Shown here: positions 59,497 to 64,000 of the stretch, in pieces
Layout: each line of letters begins with the position of its first letter
Position numbering within the stretch: position 1 is the first letter of the stretch
Source: JAVSMW01 sp032027005
Lineage (GTDB): Bacteria > Bacillota > Thermincolia > Thermincolales > UBA2595
Direction: 5' to 3'
NCBI GenBank assembly: GCA_032027005.1
Contig: JAVSMW010000008.1
Span: forward strand, 62,001 to 126,000
Length of the DNA: 64,000 nucleotides
Notes under the pieces: generated by a model
Database searches by the model: none
Told to the model about the DNA's origin: nothing
The model's input: only the letters and a program-made list of their open reading frames with translations
Made by a program: the position numbers and the translations under genes

Positions 59497-61722
59497 TTAT
59501 ACTGCAGTAAGAATTACCCGCTTTTTGGTTGCCCTGGCAGTATCACTAAACCGGACATAAAAGGTAGTTCCCTTGGGACTGGTGGAAAAACTAATCTTGG
59601 CATTCTGCCTGTTGGCAACACTGTAGCTGACCGCCAGTCCTAAACCTGTTCCGCCGTCTTTTGATGTTACAAAAGGAGTGCCCAGCCGGTCAATGATTTG
59701 TGGGTCGATACCAGACCCGTGGTCTTCAACTTCCAAAACAACATCTTGGTCGTCTGTGTAGGTTTTGATAGTCAGAATTCCGTCTTTAGACATGGCATCC
59801 AGGCCGTTTCTGACCAGGTTGAGGATCATCTGCTGAATTTCTTTTTCATCGACGAGAATGTTGGGTATGTTATCCAACTGTGTTGTTACGGTTTTATTGG
59901 CAACGATGGCTCCTGCCTGTAACAAAGGCAGCAAGTTGGAGACAATTGAATTAAGACTTTGCATTTTTAAGGTGACCCGTTTATTTTTAGCTAATGACAG
60001 ATATTCTGTGATAATTGAATTGGCCCTGTCGAGCTCATGGATCATCAACGCGAAGTAATCAAGTTTCTCCGGGTTTGTCTCTTTACTCGAAAGCAGTTGG
60101 AGCAAGCCTCGGACAGTAGTCATTGGATTCCTCACTTCGTGGCCGATGCCGGCTGCCATTTCGCCTACCAAATCCAATCTGTCCAGACGAATCATTTCTT
60201 TTTCAATTTTCTTTCGTTCTGTCATATCAGTGCCAACACTTACAATACCAATAGTTTGACCCACGGTATCTTTAATGGAAGCTGTAACGAGATGGATGGG
60301 AAGATACGAGCCATCCTTACGTTTAAAAATCATTTCCCCTTCCCAATGGCCATTTTTTAAGACAATTTGGTGCATTTCACGCCTGAGCTTTATTGATTCC
60401 GTGGCAAGTAACATTTCAACATTTTTGGCACCGGTAATTTCCTTGTCCGTCCATTGACTAGCAGCTTCCGCAGCCTTATTCCAGTAAACAACTTTTTCCT
60501 CTAAATCTGTTACAATTACGATGTTTCGTACCTGGTTCATCACGGCTGCCTGAAAAGCGATTTTACTGTCTGCCTGTTTACGCGGTGTAATATCTTTGAT
60601 ATATACTCCCAGTACTTTTCCCGAGAAATAGACATTGATTTCAAACCATCTCTGCAAATTTTCATTGTAAATCTCACAACAAACTTTTGATTGTTGTGAA
60701 TAGGATTTGCGTAAGTTTTTAAGTGGGATGGCGAAATCAGGAATCTCCTTAATACTTTTGCCTTTAAAATCCGCACAAAGGGCCGTGAACAAACGCTGTG
60801 CTTCATCATTGATATAGGTAAAGCGCCCGTTGCTGTCCAAAGCAAAAAAAGCGTCAGTTACAGTGTCAAGTATTGTGGTGATTTTTTCTTTGACCTGGAG
60901 TAATTTTCTTTGGATGGATTTACGTTTCTTAACTTCTGTAATGAGTTTCTGGATTGTTTTTTCTTTTTCTCCCGTTTGCTGCTGGACCAGGTCAATTATA
61001 GGCTTTAACTCGGGCAAAAAGTCATTGGGCTCCGGGGAGCCGCACGTGGTCAGAGCCTCAGAGAAAAGGGCCAAATCTCGCTTGAACCCTTTAAAGAGTT
61101 TCCGCGAGTACCAAACAGAGAGAGTTAACAAAATAACACTCAATAACAAGAAGACCAAAAGGTTCTTCACAATTTTCAGATAAATATCCGAAAGCTTTAT
61201 GTTGGCAAAAATGTGCCCAATTACTTTGCCATGGCGATAAAGGGGATAGCTGTATCCAAGTGTTGTTTTCCCTCCAAAAATTATGGAGTTGTGAAATGTT
61301 TTAACAGACGGCTTACCGGTCGCATATATTTTTTGATAAATGTCGTCATGGGGCAGGGCGGTTAAATGATTGGGTGTAAAATTTGGTCCAAAGGCAACTC
61401 TACGGTCAAGTTCGAGAGAGTAATATCCCATCCCGACATCCGGAAAAATCGCCTGCATTTTGTTGATGATTGGCTGCAGTTCCCTGTTAAGAATCAGCAC
61501 CTGTTCATTTAGGGGTTCTTCCAAAGCATCTTGTTTCTTAAGTATGTCGGTGTATGAGCCCGGCAGTTCTTCGTTAAGTAACTGGGCCACAGCGCGCAGA
61601 GTTTTTTCGCTGGTAATCCGCTCTTCTTTATAAGAATAGAGCTGCAGACCCATAGTGAGAGCAATAAGCGGTAACAAGATTAATAAAATGTTAAAGGTAT
61701 AAATTTTTTTAGTGATTTGCAT
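59497..61722 (-). CDS. Membrane PAS-PAS histidine kinase, orphan, possible sporulation kinase
   Basis: About 741 residues if the ATG at 61722 is used; the frame extends to 61821 but lies at or beyond the likely promoter. TM1 (residues about 10-30), an extracytoplasmic sensing region, TM2 (near 185-205), two PAS domains (DAFFALDSNGRFTYINDEAQ; VIVTDLEEKVVYWNKAAEA for the second, preceded by IV), then HisKA with GIGHEVRNPMTTVRG and HATPase with NLVRNGLDAM and GGTGLGLAVS. The H-box resembles B. subtilis KinA-E. No response regulator is next to it. Confidence 0.88.
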   Translation of the reverse strand: MQITKKIYTFNILLILLPLIALTMGLQLYSYKEERITSEKTLRAVAQLLNEELPGSYTDILKKQDALEEPLNEQVLILNRELQPIINKMQAIFPDVGMGYYSLELDRRVAFGPNFTPNHLTALPHDDIYQKIYATGKPSVKTFHNSIIFGGKTTLGYSYPLYRHGKVIGHIFANIKLSDIYLKIVKNLLVFLLLSVILLTLSVWYSRKLFKGFKRDLALFSEALTTCGSPEPNDFLPELKPIIDLVQQQTGEKEKTIQKLITEVKKRKSIQRKLLQVKEKITTILDTVTDAFFALDSNGRFTYINDEAQRLFTALCADFKGKSIKEIPDFAIPLKNLRKSYSQQSKVCCEIYNENLQRWFEINVYFSGKVLGVYIKDITPRKQADSKIAFQAAVMNQVRNIVIVTDLEEKVVYWNKAAEAASQWTDKEITGAKNVEMLLATESIKLRREMHQIVLKNGHWEGEMIFKRKDGSYLPIHLVTASIKDTVGQTIGIVSVGTDMTERKKIEKEMIRLDRLDLVGEMAAGIGHEVRNPMTTVRGLLQLLSSKETNPEKLDYFALMIHELDRANSIITEYLSLAKNKRVTLKMQSLNSIVSNLLPLLQAGAIVANKTVTTQLDNIPNILVDEKEIQQMILNLVRNGLDAMSKDGILTIKTYTDDQDVVLEVEDHGSGIDPQIIDRLGTPFVTSKDGGTGLGLAVSYSVANRQNAKISFSTSPKGTTFYVRFSDTARATKKRVILTAV

Positions 61723-61863
61723 GGGGAAAATTATTCTCAGAAAATTTGACAAAGAAGTTGCACCACCATCTATAAGGCTTAAATAACTCATTTCGCGACA
61801 GAATAACAAAATTTTCAGCAATTTCCATTATACAAGCAAATATCATGTTAGTCGTGAAAACAA

Positions 61864-61892
61864 AGTCGAAACATAGCGAGAAGAATGTCGAA
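61864..61892 (-). promoter_or_regulatory. Pair of Spo0A-box-like sites between the kinase and spoIIM genes
   Basis: GTCGAA at 61865-61870 and 61887-61892 (the second as TGTCGAA) are 22 bp apart, two helical turns. On the minus strand a TATAAT (61827-61832) without a good -35 lies about 35 bases downstream, where an activator would be needed. Confidence 0.45.
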
Positions 61893-61951
61893 ACTAGACA
61901 ATATTTTAGTTGCAATGACCCAATTAGACAAAAGTTTTGCCATAAGCCCCT

Positions 61952-61980
61952 GCATAAAAATATGAGTCAAGCCATAGATT
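61952..61980 (+). promoter_or_regulatory. Sigma-E-like promoter of spoIIM
   Basis: GCATAAA (61952-61958), 14 bases and CATAGATT (61973-61980), 26 bases before ATG 62007; same form as the spoIIIA promoter. Confidence 0.6.
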
Positions 61981-62006
61981 TTAAATAGGACAAAGGGGGG
62001 AGAAAA

Positions 62007-62639
62007 ATGCGTTTTTGGCTGAAGCAGGTAATGGCTGAATACCTTAGAAACAGGTGGATAATTGTGCTTTTCATTATAACGTTCTTTTCTATGGGAATCT
62101 TTTTTGGAGCAACTGCAGCCAGAGTTATCAGTATAGACCAGGCTGACCATCTAGCGGGGTATTTTAATAGTTTTTTGGACAAGGTGGCTGTAACCCCAGT
62201 CAGTGAACAGATGTATTTCCGGCATAGTGTTATGACTAACTTGTATATCATGCTGGGGATCTATGTGCTTGGTCTAACAGTGATTGGAATCCCGCTGGTA
62301 CTGGTGGCGGTCTTCACCAGAGGATTCATTCTGGGCTTTACCGTTGGGTTTTTGGTACGGGAAAAAGCAGTTAAAGGGTTAATTTTTGCTCTGGTTTCAG
62401 TTTTACCTCACAACATTCTGGTAGTTCCGGCCATAATCACGGGCGGGGTGATTTCTCTTTCGTATTCGGCAGCCATTATCAAGAGAAGATTCTTTTCCCA
62501 AAACCCTTCCGGAGTCAGGCGTTTTGGACTCTACACGGCAGTAATGTCAATGTTATGTTTGGTTACGGCCGTAGCCGGTTTTGTGGAAGCATATGTAACC
62601 CCGGTTTTTATAAAATCAGCGGCTGCCTGGATACGATAG
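62007..62639 (+). CDS. spoIIM: Stage II sporulation protein M
   Basis: A 210-residue membrane protein with about five hydrophobic helices. The N-terminal basic stretch, the first helix ending in FGATAA, and the central RGFILGFTVGFLV and VLPHNILVVPAIIT segments match SpoIIM, part of the SpoIIDMP engulfment machinery. AAAGGGGGG precedes the ATG. The order spoIIM-yqzK-xerD is that of B. subtilis, except that fur is missing between them. Confidence 0.95.
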   Translation: MRFWLKQVMAEYLRNRWIIVLFIITFFSMGIFFGATAARVISIDQADHLAGYFNSFLDKVAVTPVSEQMYFRHSVMTNLYIMLGIYVLGLTVIGIPLVLVAVFTRGFILGFTVGFLVREKAVKGLIFALVSVLPHNILVVPAIITGGVISLSYSAAIIKRRFFSQNPSGVRRFGLYTAVMSMLCLVTAVAGFVEAYVTPVFIKSAAAWIR

Positions 62640-62717
62640 TCAATTACATAATTTGTTCTATTATCAGCCTTTTTGTCATATAAGTTAATAAGCAAAAGGT
62701 TGAGAGGTGATCATAAA

Positions 62718-62990
62718 GTGCTTGTTATTGTTCGAAGAAAGACCAAAAGGAGACTGACTCTAAGTTTAAAGGTCATAGTGGCGGTTTTTGTCATTTCTTT
62801 GGTTTGCAGTCATTTATATAACATGTATGCCGGCAAAGACGTCATCCGTGAGGGTTGGCTTAGAGATGACAGGCCCAGCGGCAACCCGCTGCGAGTTGAA
62901 AACGGCTATAAAGCAGCTGAGAAAAAAAATCCGGATATCCTTGACCAATTTGTGGTAAAATTACGGGATTTATACCAAAAAGACCAGTGA
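62718..62990 (+). CDS. yqzK: DUF4227/YqzK-like small membrane protein
   Basis: A 90-residue protein with one membrane helix (residues about 15-33) and an outward-facing hydrophilic tail containing DDRPSGNPLRVEN, similar to the DEPxGxAVKV stretch of YqzK. Position between spoIIM and xerD agrees. GTG 62718 follows GAGGTGATC at proper distance; an earlier in-frame ATG at 62673 has no ribosome site. The tail is longer than in YqzK. Function unknown. Confidence 0.65.
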   Translation: MLVIVRRKTKRRLTLSLKVIVAVFVISLVCSHLYNMYAGKDVIREGWLRDDRPSGNPLRVENGYKAAEKKNPDILDQFVVKLRDLYQKDQ

Positions 62991-63023
62991 AAAAAGGATT
63001 TCAGTGGTTTATTGTGGAAATAG

Positions 63024-63050
63024 AGAGTAGTCTGGACTACTCTTCTTTAT
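63024..63050 (+). terminator. Hairpin between yqzK and xerD, possible attenuator
   Basis: AGAGTAGTC and GACTACTCT are complementary and are followed by a TTCTTT stretch. Confidence 0.4.
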
Positions 63051-63080
63051 TGGTATATCCGGAAAAGTGAGGTAGATTAA

Positions 63081-63968
63081 ATGAAAAGCCTGGTAGAAGA
63101 GTTTATTCATTATCTGGCGGTGGAACGGGGTTTGGCGGATAATACTCTGGACTCTTATAACCGCGACCTCAACCAGTTCCTGGGGTTTCTTGAGCAGGAG
63201 AAGGTTCAGGATGCCCAAAAGGCCACACGGAATATGGTTATGTCTTACCTTCTTTTCTTGCAAAAGAGGGGACGTGCGACTGCAACGGTTTCCAGGCACT
63301 TGGCAGCTCTGAAATCCTTCTATCATTTTTTATTAAAAGAAAAATATATCGAAAAAGACCCTACTGCCAATCTGGAGTCACCCAAACTGGAGAAAAAACT
63401 GCCCCAGATATTGGCTGTTCAGGAAGTGGAAATGTTGTTAAATCAGCCAATTGGCGGAGACCCGGCGACCTTAAGGGATAAAGCTATGCTTGAGCTGTTA
63501 TATGCGACAGGCATTAGGGTCAGCGAATTGATTCAGTTGGACATTAACCATATTAATATTGATATGGGTTATATCAGGTGTTTCGGCAAGGGTTCCAAGG
63601 AACGTATTGTACCTGTTGGGACTTTCGCCAGGCGCTGTGTTGACGAATATTTACAGAAAGGCAGGACAAAAATAATTAAGAACAAAGCCGAACAGGCCCT
63701 ATTTGTTAATCAACATGGGGGCAGGCTGACCCGCCAGGGATTTTGGAAGATAATTAAAAAGTATGCACGCAGGGCTGGTATTTCTAAGGTCATTACACCC
63801 CATACCCTGAGACATTCTTTTGCCACTCACCTGTTGGAAAACGGAGCCGACCTGCGTTCAGTTCAGGAAATGCTGGGCCACGCTGACATCACCACCACCC
63901 AGATTTATACCCATTTAACCAAGGGCAGGCTGCGTGAGGTCTATGCCAGGAGCCATCCGAGAGCGTAG
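63081..63968 (+). CDS. xerD: Tyrosine recombinase XerD
   Basis: Resolves chromosome dimers at dif with XerC. The 295-residue protein has the SAM-like N-terminal domain (FIHYLAVERGLADNTLDSYNRDL, in part) and the catalytic domain with Arg in ATGIRVSEL, Lys in FGKGSKER, HxxR in TPHTLRHSFATHLL, His in MLGHADI and the Tyr nucleophile in TTQIYTHLT. GAGGTAG lies ahead of ATG 63081. Placement after spoIIM and yqzK is typical for the housekeeping xerD (ripX), not a phage integrase. A heptamer array begins right after its stop. Confidence 0.95.
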   Translation: MKSLVEEFIHYLAVERGLADNTLDSYNRDLNQFLGFLEQEKVQDAQKATRNMVMSYLLFLQKRGRATATVSRHLAALKSFYHFLLKEKYIEKDPTANLESPKLEKKLPQILAVQEVEMLLNQPIGGDPATLRDKAMLELLYATGIRVSELIQLDINHINIDMGYIRCFGKGSKERIVPVGTFARRCVDEYLQKGRTKIIKNKAEQALFVNQHGGRLTRQGFWKIIKKYARRAGISKVITPHTLRHSFATHLLENGADLRSVQEMLGHADITTTQIYTHLTKGRLREVYARSHPRA

Positions 63969-64000
63969 ACGAGTTAGCAGTTAACAGTTAACAGTTAGCA
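63969..64000. repeat. Heptamer array (element H9), cut by the window end
   Basis: AGTTAGCAGTTAACAGTTAA and further AGTTAGC units follow the xerD stop; the mirrored arm would lie beyond the window. Confidence 0.65.

Noticed and set aside
63081..63968. Phage or element integrase
   Set aside because: The gene follows spoIIM and yqzK as the housekeeping xerD does, and no att-like repeats or phage genes are present.

Overview
This window comes from a low-to-middle GC, endospore-forming, anaerobic Firmicute, most likely a Desulfotomaculum/Pelotomaculum-type member of the old Peptococcaceae. The assignment rests on a complete spoIIIAA-AH operon, spoIVB, spo0A and spoIIM; on the order nusB ... folD-xseA-xseB-ispA-[OLE RNA]-oapA-dxs-tlyA-nadK-argR-recN-spoIVB-spo0A; and on anaerobic functions (NfnAB transhydrogenase, FchA/FolD of the methyl branch of the Wood-Ljungdahl pathway, butyrate kinase). 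No rRNA, tRNA, CRISPR array or intact insertion sequence was seen. The first 3.2 kb holds several ambiguous bases, so it is draft-quality there.

Layout. 1-3.2 kb: end of a coiled-coil protein, then aroC-aroK-aroB. 3.2-12.4 kb: tldD, a YeiH-type transporter, an ArgA-like acetyltransferase, an exported protein, a chemoreceptor, a CMD-like protein, an MFS exporter and tldE/pmbA. 12.5-15.2 kb: aroQ, a Xaa-Pro aminopeptidase, efp and a zinc-ribbon-like protein. 15.4-20.8 kb: the spoIIIA operon behind a sigma-E-like promoter. 21.1-24.5 kb: a biotin-dependent carboxylase in which the carboxyltransferase is fused in frame to a complete AccB, followed by accC. 24.7-29.1 kb: asp23-amaP-DUF2273, nusB, a TsaD-like paralog and a CDF metal transporter. 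29.2-34.2 kb: a LysM/Gly-Pro-Met-rich protein behind a sigma-K-like promoter, nfnAB, fchA and folD. 35-48 kb: xseA-xseB-ispA, an OLE RNA locus, oapA, dxs, tlyA, nadK, an MnmM-like methyltransferase, argR, recN and spoIVB. 48-53 kb: spo0A, then steA-steB with two glycosyltransferase-type genes. 53-59.4 kb: buk, a decayed CoA-transferase, an M20 peptidase, a DUF3866 protein, an unlisted 44-codon mciZ-like gene, endonuclease Q and a ComB-like protein. 59.5-64 kb: an orphan PAS histidine kinase divergent from spoIIM-yqzK-xerD.

How it fits together. Sporulation control can be read at several levels: Spo0A with apparent autoregulatory boxes and a sigma-H-like promoter; an orphan kinase behind Spo0A-like boxes; sigma-E-like promoters for spoIIIA and spoIIM; a sigma-K-like promoter for a coat-like protein; and an MciZ-like inhibitor of FtsZ. 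Metabolism is that of an acetogenic or syntrophic anaerobe. FolD has lost the cyclohydrolase lysine and glutamine, and a separate cyclohydrolase gene (fchA) sits beside it.

The intergenic space is crowded with repeats: a ~129-bp double-hairpin element (five copies), inverted arrays of 7-nt units (nine sites), two long-arm palindromes with GTAC-containing loops, and relics of CGCGGAT- and CACAGAG-type repeats.
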